Source: Dehalococcoidia bacterium SM23_28_2
GTDB lineage: Bacteria > Chloroflexota > Dehalococcoidia > SM23-28-2
Length of the DNA stretch: 15,221 bases
Reading direction: 5' to 3'
Assembly (NCBI GenBank): GCA_001303545.1
Contig: LJUA01000040.1
Location: forward strand, 1 to 15,221
The position numbers and the translations under genes are program-made. Below are positions 6,346 through 13,990 of this stretch, one piece after another (positions within the stretch are counted from its first letter, which is position 1; each line of letters begins with the position of its first letter). The notes below the pieces were generated by a model. It did not search any database, was not told the DNA's origin, and saw nothing but the letters and a program-made list of their open reading frames with translations.

Positions 6346-8535
6346 TCACAGGGGCCACGCAGGCACGACGGATACCCTGAGGCGACCGCGAACGGCTAGA
6401 ACCTCCAACCGCGTACGAACGCCGCGACGGGAAAACAGGAGATCAGCGCTGCCTTGGCCCACTTGCAGGTTCCTCACCTGAACGCTGTCCAGCCAGTAGG
6501 GCAAGCGCGGCCGCACAATGAGCAGTTCGCCCTCGGGAGCATTAGGAGCAAGCCCGAGGATCGCCTGAAGGATGAGGGGGAAAGAGCCAGCGGCCCAGGC
6601 CTGGGGTCGACAAGCGACGGGATATGGCACGGGCGTGTATTGGATAGAGCGAGCGCTGCCGGCGTACAGCTCCGGCAGGCGGTAGAGAGAGAAGGAGCGG
6701 GCAGCGTCGAAGAGGGCGGTGGCCACCTCGTTCAGCTCATCCTCGAACCGGTATTTCTTGAAGCCCATGGCGGCAAGGGAGTTGTCGTGGGGCCAGACGG
6801 TCCCCAGATGGTAGCCCAATGGGTTGAAGCGGTTGGAGGCGGCACTGAGGGTGCGGATGCCCCAGCCGCTGAACATGTCGTTGCGCATAAGGACGTCGAC
6901 AATCGATTCCGCCAGGCGCTGGCGGACGATACCTGTCCAGAGGGCTTGGCCCGGATTGGAGGTAATGGAGGCCACCTTATGGTTTTCGCCGTCCAGGGCT
7001 AGGGCGAGAAACCCGCTGTCCTCCAGCCAGAAGTCGCGGTTGAACCGCTGCCTAAGCTGAGTCGCCTCCCGGCTCAGTCTCTCGGCTAGCTCCTGGTCTC
7101 CCAGGGCGGCGAAGATGGGGGCCAGTTTCTTCTTGGCTGCGTAGACATAGCCCTGCACTTCTACCAGGGCGATGGGCGGCTTGGCGAGGGTGCCATCGGC
7201 ATTGATGATCGCTTCGGGCGAGTCCTTCCAGCCCTGGTTGACCAGGCCGGCAGCCGAGCGTGCTTCGTACTCTATGTAGCCGTCGCCATCGATGTCAGCC
7301 AGGGCGTCGATCCAGTGGAGAGCTGCCCGCAGATTGGGCTCCAGCTCCCGCAGCAGCTTCAAGTCGGCCGTCCAGGCGTAGTACTCGCCGGCGAGCAGGA
7401 GGAAGAGGGGGGTGGAGTCGACGCTGCCATAGTAGGGGCAGAAGGGCAGCTCGCCGGTGGCCGTCATCTCATTCTGACGCCACTCGTGGAGGATCTTGCC
7501 CGGCTCCTCATCTCGCCAGGCGTCGATTTTGTCGCCTTGGTAGCGGGCGAGCATTCTCAGAGAGTGGCGGGCGATCTCCGGCTTGTATGCCAGTGTTTGC
7601 ATGGCCACGATGGCGCTGTCTCGGCCGAAGAAGGTATCGTACCAGGGCGTCCCCGCTGCCAGGTAGCTGCTGCCATCACGGGTGCGGTTCCAGAGCATGC
7701 GCAGGTCGGTGAAGGAGCGCTCCAGGACGGCGTTGAAGAACTCGTTGCTAGTGATCACCTGGGCACCGCTCTCCATCCACCGCCGGTAGCGAGAACACAT
7801 AGTCACCAGACGCTCCGCGCGGCGAGAGGCCTTCGGTCGTTTATCAGTGGCCACCAGTAAGCGGATAGTTGCGCTCTCTCGATGGCCCAGGGAGAGACGG
7901 AAGGTCACCTGCCCCTCTTTGATGGAGAAGGGTGGCTGGGAGAAGCTGACCCTGGTTTCTCTTCTGCGGTCGTCGAGACCATCATAGGCGAAGACCATCG
8001 TGCCGTCCTCGACGCGGGACGGCAGGATCTGGCCTCGCTTCTCTCTCTCGCTCCCGCGAATCTCGAAGATATCGGCGAAGTCGGCATCCAGCGTATAGAC
8101 TACATCGATCTCGATGGGGAAGACGTTGTAGTTGGTGACACGCAGGGTCTCCTCCAGCACGTCACCCACCACTCGTTGCCGCCGCGCTTCTATGCTGCCG
8201 CGGGGGAGGATTCGGCTCTCCAGGCAGGGCATGGTGGGGTTGGTGAGCACCTGTTCCTCACTAAAGCCCAGTTCAGCGGTGGAAAGCAGAACCACCGGCC
8301 GGACGTCGGCGAAGGAGAAGTCGTAGACAGACAGGTAGCGGGTGTCCAGATGGTAGAGGCCGAAGCCACTGGGATTGTCGGGCGGGACGTTGCCGGAGGG
8401 ATCGGTGAGGAGGAAGATGCCCTGTTCCCTGATGACCAGGGCATCGCGTATGTCTCGAATAAGCATGGGCTCGCTCTCGGGGAGGAGCCCTTTTTCCCCC
8501 GCCCTGCTATCGGGAGGGGTTGGAGAGGTGGTCAT
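6346..8535 (-). CDS. Amylo-alpha-1,6-glucosidase / glycogen-debranching-type glycosidase
   Basis: The product of about 729 residues joins an N-terminal beta-rich debranching-enzyme domain (about 25-210; GFGLYHLDTRYLSVYDF is typical) to a C-terminal (alpha/alpha)6 barrel. Barrel landmarks are PWYDTFFGRDS, LPFCPYYGSVDSTPLF, NQGWKDSPEAI, the long GYHLGTVWPHDNSLAAMG and CRPQAWAAGSFPL. Relatives are annotated as releasing alpha-1,6-linked glucose from branched glucans, but the true substrate of many is untested. No signal peptide is seen, so it is cytosolic. The start is uncertain: TTG at 8571, ATG at 8535 or ATG at 8467. None has a clear RBS; I chose the ATG that keeps the full N-terminal domain. 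It is the last gene of a three-gene operon, 57 bp after the BON gene. Confidence 0.9.
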   Translation of the reverse strand: MTTSPTPPDSRAGEKGLLPESEPMLIRDIRDALVIREQGIFLLTDPSGNVPPDNPSGFGLYHLDTRYLSVYDFSFADVRPVVLLSTAELGFSEEQVLTNPTMPCLESRILPRGSIEARRQRVVGDVLEETLRVTNYNVFPIEIDVVYTLDADFADIFEIRGSEREKRGQILPSRVEDGTMVFAYDGLDDRRRETRVSFSQPPFSIKEGQVTFRLSLGHRESATIRLLVATDKRPKASRRAERLVTMCSRYRRWMESGAQVITSNEFFNAVLERSFTDLRMLWNRTRDGSSYLAAGTPWYDTFFGRDSAIVAMQTLAYKPEIARHSLRMLARYQGDKIDAWRDEEPGKILHEWRQNEMTATGELPFCPYYGSVDSTPLFLLLAGEYYAWTADLKLLRELEPNLRAALHWIDALADIDGDGYIEYEARSAAGLVNQGWKDSPEAIINADGTLAKPPIALVEVQGYVYAAKKKLAPIFAALGDQELAERLSREATQLRQRFNRDFWLEDSGFLALALDGENHKVASITSNPGQALWTGIVRQRLAESIVDVLMRNDMFSGWGIRTLSAASNRFNPLGYHLGTVWPHDNSLAAMGFKKYRFEDELNEVATALFDAARSFSLYRLPELYAGSARSIQYTPVPYPVACRPQAWAAGSFPLILQAILGLAPNAPEGELLIVRPRLPYWLDSVQVRNLQVGQGSADLLFSRRGVRTRLEVLAVRGRLRVSVVPAWPL

Positions 8536-8592
8536 GAGCGAAAGGCTAGCATCGCTGACCTGGGAATGCAAGCAGCGGCTGGCACGGAAACC

Positions 8593-9288
8593 TCACGACG
8601 CGATAGCGTGATGGTTGTGGGGCGAGGCTTCTTCGGCGATGAGGTGATTGACAACATCTTGTATGTGCGGATGCAAGCGCACTTGGTCCTCGGCGAGATG
8701 TCGAAGGGATTGGGAGGGTACCTTGCCGCGTAGATGAGCTGTCCCTCTTTCCACCTCAACGCTGATCTGCCAGGGCTTCACGCCAAGGCAACACTGGAGG
8801 TGCTGCTCGAGATGCTGGCCTATCTCCCGTTCCTCAGGGACGCTGGCACGGGACACCTTCATGCTGTTGACCACCTGGCAGACGCCGCTGACAGACCAAG
8901 CGACGTATTCAGCGCACAAGCACAGGGAAGTGAGCTCTACCGTGCCCGACAGCTCGATGATGCCCTCCCTGCAGCGTACGGAGATGAAGACACTCCTGAG
9001 CTGAGGATGGAGTTGGATGGCCCGGCGCACCCTCTCGGCTAGCGCTTCATCGTGGACAAGGGCGTCCGGTATCACCCGCAAGCGATTGACCACCTTGCTC
9101 AGGCCGGGCGCAGAAGCAGCCAGGCGGGTGATGGTTTTCTTGGCCTGGTAGTTGCCGACGTGACCATCGATATAGGCGGCGCCTTCAACTACCAGCACCC
9201 TTAGCGCCTCGACATCTGGCAGGTCGGCCTTGTTGAAGGTGCTGAGGATCGCCTCCTCCGATTGCCGGTCATGGCAAGTGGCGATCAT
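8593..9288 (-). CDS. Protein with three BON domains
   Basis: The 231-residue product shows three successive BON-type repeats at about residues 20-75, 85-145 and 155-220. Each has the pattern of charged helix, valine-rich strands and a central glycine (VEGAAYIDGHV, CREGIIELSGTV, VERGTAHLRGKV) and ends in a VxxVVN motif (GLSKVVNRL, GVCQVVNSM, HIQDVVNHL). BON domains bind phospholipid or other ligands and are best known from osmotically induced periplasmic proteins. Here no signal peptide or membrane anchor is visible, so the protein is probably cytosolic. The ATG at 9288 is preceded by GGGGTGG at 6 nt; a GTG at 9303 is possible. It sits between a glycosyltransferase and a glucan-trimming enzyme, suggesting a link to glycan or stress physiology. 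Confidence 0.85.
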   Translation of the reverse strand: MIATCHDRQSEEAILSTFNKADLPDVEALRVLVVEGAAYIDGHVGNYQAKKTITRLAASAPGLSKVVNRLRVIPDALVHDEALAERVRRAIQLHPQLRSVFISVRCREGIIELSGTVELTSLCLCAEYVAWSVSGVCQVVNSMKVSRASVPEEREIGQHLEQHLQCCLGVKPWQISVEVERGTAHLRGKVPSQSLRHLAEDQVRLHPHIQDVVNHLIAEEASPHNHHAIAS

Positions 9289-9334
9289 CACAGACCACCC
9301 CACTTACATAAACGGCTCCACAGGCCGATTGTCT

Positions 9335-10423
9335 CTAAGCTACCCTCATACCTGGCGGGGAGGGGAGGGGCACGGGCTTAGCCTCAACCTGGGAAGTCTC
9401 CGGGGCAAGGATACGCTCGTAGATTTCGAGGTAGCGCTGAACCATGCTCGGCGCGTCGAAGTGCTCCTCCACGTGCTGTCGGCAGCGGTAAGGGTCGACG
9501 CGGTCGAGGCGGCCGATGGCCTCGGCCATCTCGTCTACATCGCGAACTATGTAGCCGGTCTCCCCATCGACCACTAGTTCAGGCGCGGCGCCACGATCGA
9601 AGGCGATGACAGGCGTGCCGCAGGCCATTGCCTCGGCCATGACCAGGCCGAAGGGCTCCTCCCAGCAGATGGGCACAAGCAGGCAACGGGCACTTGCGTA
9701 CAGAGTACGCTTCTCGTAGCCAACCTCGCCAACAAACTGAATCTGCTGGCGGTCGATATACGGTTCGATGGTCTCTGCGAAGTACTGTCTGTTAGGGGGA
9801 TCGATCTTGCCGGCGATGATCAGCCGCATGCCAAGCCTTCTGGCCACTTGGACGACCAGATGCGGCCCCTTTGCCGGTGCTATCTGGCCGATGAACAACA
9901 AGTAGTCTTCCTTGCTGGCGCGAAAAGGAAAGCTTGCCACATCCACAGCGTTGTAGACGACACCGACGAATCGGGGGCCTTCCAGGGGAGGGATGGTCGC
10001 CCGCTCCGCCTGGCTGATGGTGTTGAAGAAGCCGCGGTAGCGCTCCCAGACGAATTTCGTGTCCGGTTCGATAAGGCAGTGCATGGTGGTCAGCATGGGG
10101 ACGTCAAGCAGACTGGCCAGGGCCATCACCCACTCGCCGTGATGGTTATGGATGATATCGAACTCCTCGACCGCCTTGATTGCCTCAACGGCATGCATCC
10201 ACTCGTAGGGATGGGGGTTGGTTACGGTGGGATCCAGGCGCAGGCCGTGGGGGTAGACCGATCGCAACTCGGCCAGAGCAAGGGAGTCGCCGGAAGCCCA
10301 CAGGACAACCTCGTGGCCCGCCCGCACCAGGCCGTCAGCGAGCAAGCCTACCACCGCCTCAGTGCCGCCGTAGCGGATCGGCGGCACCCTCTCCGCCAGC
10401 GGTGCGATCTGCAGAATCCTCAT
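9335..10423 (-). CDS. GT4-family glycosyltransferase, first gene of the operon
   Basis: The 362-residue product starts MRILQIAPLAERVPP, followed by RYGGTEAVVGLLADGLVRAGH, a classic GT4 N-terminal acceptor-domain motif. The C-terminal half shows LLFIGQIAPAKGPHL, IAGKIDPP and the E-x7-E signature EPFGLVMAE with ACGTPVIAFDRGAAPE. It would transfer sugar from a nucleotide-sugar donor. The ATG at 10423 is preceded by AAGGTGGAG; the longer in-frame start at 10459 has no such site. It is 46 bp upstream of the BON gene and cotranscription of all three is likely. It is only distantly similar to the plus-strand GT4 at 5.1 kb. Substrates are not predictable. Confidence 0.92.
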   Translation of the reverse strand: MRILQIAPLAERVPPIRYGGTEAVVGLLADGLVRAGHEVVLWASGDSLALAELRSVYPHGLRLDPTVTNPHPYEWMHAVEAIKAVEEFDIIHNHHGEWVMALASLLDVPMLTTMHCLIEPDTKFVWERYRGFFNTISQAERATIPPLEGPRFVGVVYNAVDVASFPFRASKEDYLLFIGQIAPAKGPHLVVQVARRLGMRLIIAGKIDPPNRQYFAETIEPYIDRQQIQFVGEVGYEKRTLYASARCLLVPICWEEPFGLVMAEAMACGTPVIAFDRGAAPELVVDGETGYIVRDVDEMAEAIGRLDRVDPYRCRQHVEEHFDAPSMVQRYLEIYERILAPETSQVEAKPVPLPSPPGMRVA

Positions 10424-10544
10424 TGCTCCACCTTTACGGACGGTCGACGACAACCGCATTCCTCGTCAGGAGCGAAGCTACTAGTGAATCGTGCCACCGC
10501 CAGAGAGGTAGCCTCAGTCCACGAACTAGCTAGGACATTTGTCT

Positions 10545-10587
10545 CCGGGGTCACCAAGCAGGAAGCCAAACTGTTGCGAGACCCCGG
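10545..10587 (-). promoter_or_regulatory. Stem-loop in the 5' leader of the glycosyltransferase operon
   Basis: CCGGGGTC (10545-10552) and GACCCCGG (10580-10587) form a perfect 8-bp inverted repeat around a 27-nt loop. It lies in the roughly 210-nt leader between the predicted promoter and the ATG at 10423. It does not match a riboswitch or T-box I know. It could be a regulatory leader or a relic. Confidence 0.35.
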
Positions 10588-10640
10588 CGGTGAGGGCCTA
10601 GCAGAAGAGGGCCAAGAGTTGGTTGACTTGAGTCACAACT

Positions 10641-10669
10641 AGTTTACACCAAAAGGGTGTCGATTTCAA
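10641..10669 (-). promoter_or_regulatory. Sigma-70-like promoter of the GT4-BON-glycosidase operon
   Basis: On the minus strand TTGAAA (10669-10664) and TAAACT (10646-10641) are separated by exactly 17 bp, in an AT-rich patch of otherwise GC-rich DNA. It points to the operon starting at 10423 with a leader of about 210 nt. Confidence 0.55.
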
Positions 10670-11008
10670 TATCTCAATCAGGCAAATTTGCAATAACTAT
10701 CGCGGTGGAGAGCATAGCCTGGCGGATTAATTAGGCGGGGCTGACCGCAGCCCGGAGCAGATGCACGGGCAGGGCAATCCGTTAACGGAACCGTCCTGCC
10801 GTTGGCCAACACCGTCATGTGGTTTGTCCGCCTGCCGTCGCGCGAAGCGGCTCTTGTTGCTGGCTCTTGCTGGAAACTGGTAGCTGTGCTCTCCTAGGCT
10901 CCAGAAGCGTACCATTCGCGCCGCGTGGCCTGACAAAGGCTGGACTGGGTCTGCAGTGGCGAAGTGTACTCTAACATTCCGTGGTGCCGCAGAAATCATT
11001 CATCTTCG
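10670..11008. other. Intergenic region with nested inverted repeats
   Basis: No coding region is recognised between the divergent promoters of the sugar operon and the DUF763 gene. At 10768-10800, GGCAGG and CCTGCC enclose a perfect 12-bp palindrome, TCCGTTAACGGA (10778-10789). A smaller hairpin, GGGCT-gaccgc-AGCCC, lies at about 10737-10752. The palindrome could be an operator for a dimeric regulator or a remnant of mobile DNA. Confidence 0.45.
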
Positions 11009-11079
11009 TTCCCTTCCCGTGGCTTGTCTGCTATTCTTGCCTTTGGAGAATCAGGCATGTCCACCGGCGCTCGCACGGG
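11009..11079 (+). promoter_or_regulatory. Native DUF763 promoter and leader (repeat copy C)
   Basis: TTCCCT (11009-11014), a 17-bp spacer and TATTCT (11032-11037) align without gaps to the boxes in copies A and B. GGAGA (11045-11049) precedes the ATG at 11057. Bases 11050-11079 are identical to 2241-2270. Since an intact gene follows, this is probably the source copy. Confidence 0.65.
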
Positions 11080-12133
11080 TGTAGCACAGCTGCCCCTGCA
11101 CTACGGGGCGGCCCCCAAGTGGCTGTTCGAGCGGATGACCAAGCTGGCCCGCCAGGTCACGCTGGTCATCGTCGAGGAGTTCGGGCCGCAGGAGGTGCTG
11201 GCCAAGCTATCGGATCCCCTCTGGTTCCAGGCCTTCGGCTGCGTCCTGGGCTTCGACTGGCATTCCAGCGGCGTCACCACCACCGTCTGCGGCGCCCTCA
11301 AGGAGGGCCTGCGAGGGCTGGAGAGGGACACGGGGCTGTTCGTGGCCGGTGGCAAGGGCAGGACGTCGCGCAAGACGCCCGGCGAGATCGAGTTTTTCGG
11401 CGACCGCTTTGGCTTCCAGCCCTCCGGCCTGGTCTACGCCTCTCGCATGGCGGCCAAGGTGGACTCGTCCGCTCTCCAGGACGGCTATCAGCTCTACCAT
11501 CACACCTTCGTGTTCGGCGGCGACGGCGCGTGGGCGGTCATCCAGCAGGGGATGAACGAGGCCACCCGCTGGGCTCGTCGCTACCACTGGCTGTCATCGG
11601 AGGTGGAAGACTTCGTCTGCGAGCCCCACAAGGCGATCTGCTCCGACGAGCGAGGGGTAGTGCTGAACATGGTGGCCGAGGAGAGCGACCAGTGCCGCGA
11701 CCTGAGCACCGAGCTGGCCGGCCAGAACCCCGACAGGCTGGTGGGGGAGCTGAAGCGGCTGCAAGCGCTGGAGATGCCCGAACACCACGATGTCCGGCTC
11801 AGCGACATCCATCCCGATAAGCTGGCCAGGATCTTCCTGAAGACCTACGAGCGTCAGCCCGAGGACTTCGAGCGCCTCTTGGGCATGGAGGGGGTGGGCG
11901 CCAAGACCATCCGCGCCCTGGCTCTCGTCTCCGAGCTGGTATACGGGGCGAAGGCCAGCGTGCGCGACCCCGCTCGCTTCTCCTTCGCCCACGGCGGCAA
12001 GGACGGCCATCCCTACCCGGTCGATCGCCGCACCTACGACCGCTCGATCGAGGCCCTGCGGGCGGCGGTTGAGCGGGCCAAGCTCGGCCAGCGGGAGAAG
12101 CTGGAGGCGCTGCGGCGGTTGGCGGCGGTATAA
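11057..12133 (+). CDS. DUF763 family protein, possible DNA-repair factor
   Basis: The 358-residue product begins MSTGARTGVAQLPLHYG and contains the hallmark DUF763 stretch FQAFGCVLGFDWHSSGVTT, together with ETGL-like and GKGRTSRKTP segments, DGYQLYHHTF and an invariant-looking CEPHKAICSD. Near residue 280 the segment LLGMEGVGAKTIRALAL reads like a helix-hairpin-helix DNA-binding motif. The family is uncharacterised as far as I know; a nucleic-acid role is inferred from that motif and from the endonuclease V gene 10 bp downstream. The ATG at 11057 has a good RBS (GGAGA, 7-nt spacing), so upstream in-frame codons from 10964 are leader. The stop TAA overlaps a chance TATAAT sequence. Family assignment is strong, function weak. 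Confidence 0.9.
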   Translation: MSTGARTGVAQLPLHYGAAPKWLFERMTKLARQVTLVIVEEFGPQEVLAKLSDPLWFQAFGCVLGFDWHSSGVTTTVCGALKEGLRGLERDTGLFVAGGKGRTSRKTPGEIEFFGDRFGFQPSGLVYASRMAAKVDSSALQDGYQLYHHTFVFGGDGAWAVIQQGMNEATRWARRYHWLSSEVEDFVCEPHKAICSDERGVVLNMVAEESDQCRDLSTELAGQNPDRLVGELKRLQALEMPEHHDVRLSDIHPDKLARIFLKTYERQPEDFERLLGMEGVGAKTIRALALVSELVYGAKASVRDPARFSFAHGGKDGHPYPVDRRTYDRSIEALRAAVERAKLGQREKLEALRRLAAV

Positions 12134-12143
12134 TAGAGTCGGC

Positions 12144-12852
12144 ATGGAGATACAGCAGCTTCACCCCTGGGACCTGGAGCCCCGGGACGCGATAGCCCTC
12201 CAGAAGCAACTCGCCTCTCAGGTCATCCTGGAGGGAGTGCCTCAGGACGTGCGCACGGTGGCCGGCGCGGACATCTCCACCGGCGGCGGCAAGGGCCGCG
12301 GCGCCGTGGTCGTGCTCAGTTACCCCGACCTGCGGGTGCTGGAGAGCCAGGTGGTGGAATCGGAGCTAACGTTTCCCTACATACCGGGGCTGCTCGCCTT
12401 CCGCGAGGTGCCGGTGCTGGCCGAGGCCTTCCAGCGCCTTTCGCAGCGGCCTGACCTCCTGCTGGTGGACGGCCAGGGTTTGGCCCACCAGCGCCGCTTC
12501 GGCATCGCCTGCCACCTCGGCCTGCTGCTCGACCTGCCGACCATCGGCTGCGCCAAGTCGCGCCTGGTGGGCGAGCACGGGCCTGTCGACGAGGAGGCGG
12601 GCAGCCGGGTGGAGCTGCGCGATGGGCCGGAGGTAATCGGCCTGGTGGTGCGCACGCGGGCAGGGGTGACGCCCGTCTATGTGTCCGTCCGTGGGCCATC
12701 GCATCGGCCTGGCGGAGGCGGCGGAGTGGGTTCTTCGCCTCTGCCGGGGCTATCGCCTGCCGGAGCCCGCTCGCTTGGCCCATCAGGCGGCCGGCGGCCA
12801 GGCGATGGCAGTAACGCCCCAGCCCGCCGGCGAGCAGATGTCCCTGTTCTAG
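12144..12852 (+). pseudogene. nfi: Endonuclease V, frameshifted by a 4-bp duplication near the 3' end
   Basis: Endonuclease V cuts DNA one nucleotide 3' of deaminated bases such as hypoxanthine. The first 181 residues are well conserved: AGADIS with the catalytic Asp43, the wedge PYIPGLLAFRE (Glu88) and LLVDGQGLAHQRRFGIA (Asp109). At 12685-12692 CCGT occurs twice; removing one copy restores VSVGHRIGLAEA and the C-terminal RGYRLPEPARLAH, ending at the TAG at 12850 (234 residues). As written, translation shifts before the conserved GHR and the C-terminal catalytic His (about 212), and runs to about 12977, over the prfB start. The restored tail ends QMSLF, similar to beta-clamp-binding peptides. 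The ATG at 12144 follows the DUF763 stop by 10 bp, so the genes are probably cotranscribed. An assembly error is an alternative to a real mutation. Confidence 0.9.
12685..12692 (+). repeat. CCGT tandem duplication causing the nfi frameshift
   Basis: GTGT-CCGT-CCGT-GGGCC occurs where the conserved frame needs a single CCGT. Deleting either copy restores all downstream homology up to the stop at 12850. Confidence 0.85.
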
Positions 12853-12882
12853 CAATCGAAGCGCAAGGTGGTCGATACTGTC

Positions 12883-13990
12883 ATGCAGGAAGTGAGAGAA
12901 GTCCTCAAGCAGCTCTCCGAGCGCATCTTCCGCATAACGGAGAGTCTTTGACATCGCCGGCCAGGAACGGGAGATAGCCGACCTCGAGAAGCGCTCTTCC
13001 CAGCCTGGCTTCTGGGACGACCCGCAGCGAGCGCAGAGCGTGATGCGTCGCCTGGCCGAGGCGCGGGAGCAGGTGGACACATGGCGAGGGCTGGGTGTCG
13101 AGGTGGGCGAGCTGTCCGACCTGCTGGAGCTGGCAGAAGCGGAGCAGGACGAGGCGACGGCGGCTGACGTGGCCGCCGACATTGAAGCGCTGTCGGCCCG
13201 AGTGGACAAGCTGGAGCTGTCCCTGGCGCTATCCGGCGAGTATGACCGCCGCAGCGCGATCATGGCCGTCCACGCTGGCGCCGGCGGCACCGACTCCCAG
13301 GACTGGGCGGATATGCTGCTGCGCATGTACCTCCGCTGGGCGGAGGGCCGTGGCTACCAGGCGCACGTGCTGGACATGACGGTGGGGGAGGAGGCGGGGA
13401 TCAAGAGCGCGATGGTGGAGGTGACCGGCCGCAATGCCTACGGCTATCTGCGGGCCGAGCGGGGCGTCCATCGCCTGGTGCGCCTGTCGCCCTTTGACTT
13501 CGCCCACGCCCGCCATACGTCCTTCGCTCTGGTGGAGGTGATGCCGGAGGTGGAAGACGTGGCGGAGGTGACCATCGACCCCGATGACCTGCGCATCGAT
13601 GTCTTCCGGGCCAGTAGCCACGGCGGCCAGCACGTCCAGAAGAACGCGACCGCCGTGCGTATCACCCACATCCCCAGTGGCATCGTCGTCTCCTGTCAGA
13701 ACGAGCGGTCGCAGTATCGCAACAAGGAGATCGCTATGAAGGTGCTCCAGGCGCGCCTGCTGGAGCGGGAGCTGGAGCGCCAGGCCGAGGAGAAGACTCG
13801 CCTCAAAGGGGAGCACGTGTCCGCTGCCTGGGGCAACCAGATCCGCAGCTACGTGCTTCATCCGTACAAGATGGTGAAGGATCACCGCACAGGCTACGAG
13901 ACCAGCGATGCCGAGGCCGTCCTGGACGGCGAACTCGATGAGTTTCTGCGGGCCTATCAGAAGGCCACGCTGGGCAAGGATGGGGAATGA
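12883..13990 (+). CDS. prfB: Peptide chain release factor 2 (RF2), programmed +1 frameshift
   Basis: RF2 recognises UGA and UAA stop codons and releases the nascent chain from the ribosome. The first 22 codons from the ATG at 12883 (MQEVREVLKQLSERIFRI...) end at CTT-TGA; a +1 shift enters the main frame, which runs to 13990. The full product is about 368 residues, normal for RF2. Visible motifs are the stop-codon-reading SPF (VRLSPFDFAHARHT) and the catalytic GGQ (SSHGGQHVQKN), followed by AVRITHIPSG and the ERSQYRNKEIAM segment. The start is supported by the frameshift distance and the usual N-terminal helix; a GTG five codons upstream is possible. The gene follows nfi by 30 bp and overlaps the downstream protease gene by 4 bp (ATGA). 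Confidence 0.96.
12938..12952 (+). promoter_or_regulatory. Programmed +1 frameshift site of prfB
   Basis: The site reads GGAG-AGT-CTT-TGA-C: an internal Shine-Dalgarno-like GGAG, three nucleotides, then the CTT slippery codon (12946-12948) and the in-frame TGA (12949-12951) followed by C. This is the standard RF2 autoregulation: low RF2 slows termination at UGA and lets the ribosome slip into the main frame. Confidence 0.93.

Noticed and set aside
7882..8733. Long plus-strand ORF (283 codons) antisense to the glycosidase gene
   Set aside because: It mirrors the codon structure of a well-supported gene on the other strand and shows no protein-family motif; high GC makes such shadows common.
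9848..10642. Plus-strand ORF of 264 codons antisense to the GT4 gene and its leader
   Set aside because: Most of it is the complement of conserved GT4 sequence. The last 50 codons lie in the leader and look protein-like but match nothing I know and lack an RBS.
12129..12134. Perfect TATAAT just before nfi
   Set aside because: It arises from the DUF763 stop codon (GTA TAA T) and has no -35 element at 16-18 bp upstream (GGCGCT).
12949..12951. Premature stop making prfB a pseudogene
   Set aside because: CTT-TGA-C with an upstream GGAG is the normal programmed frameshift site of RF2 genes.
12691..12977. Novel C-terminal domain on endonuclease V in the unshifted frame
   Set aside because: The Gly/Pro/Arg-rich sequence is out-of-frame translation; the real C-terminus is conserved in the next frame.
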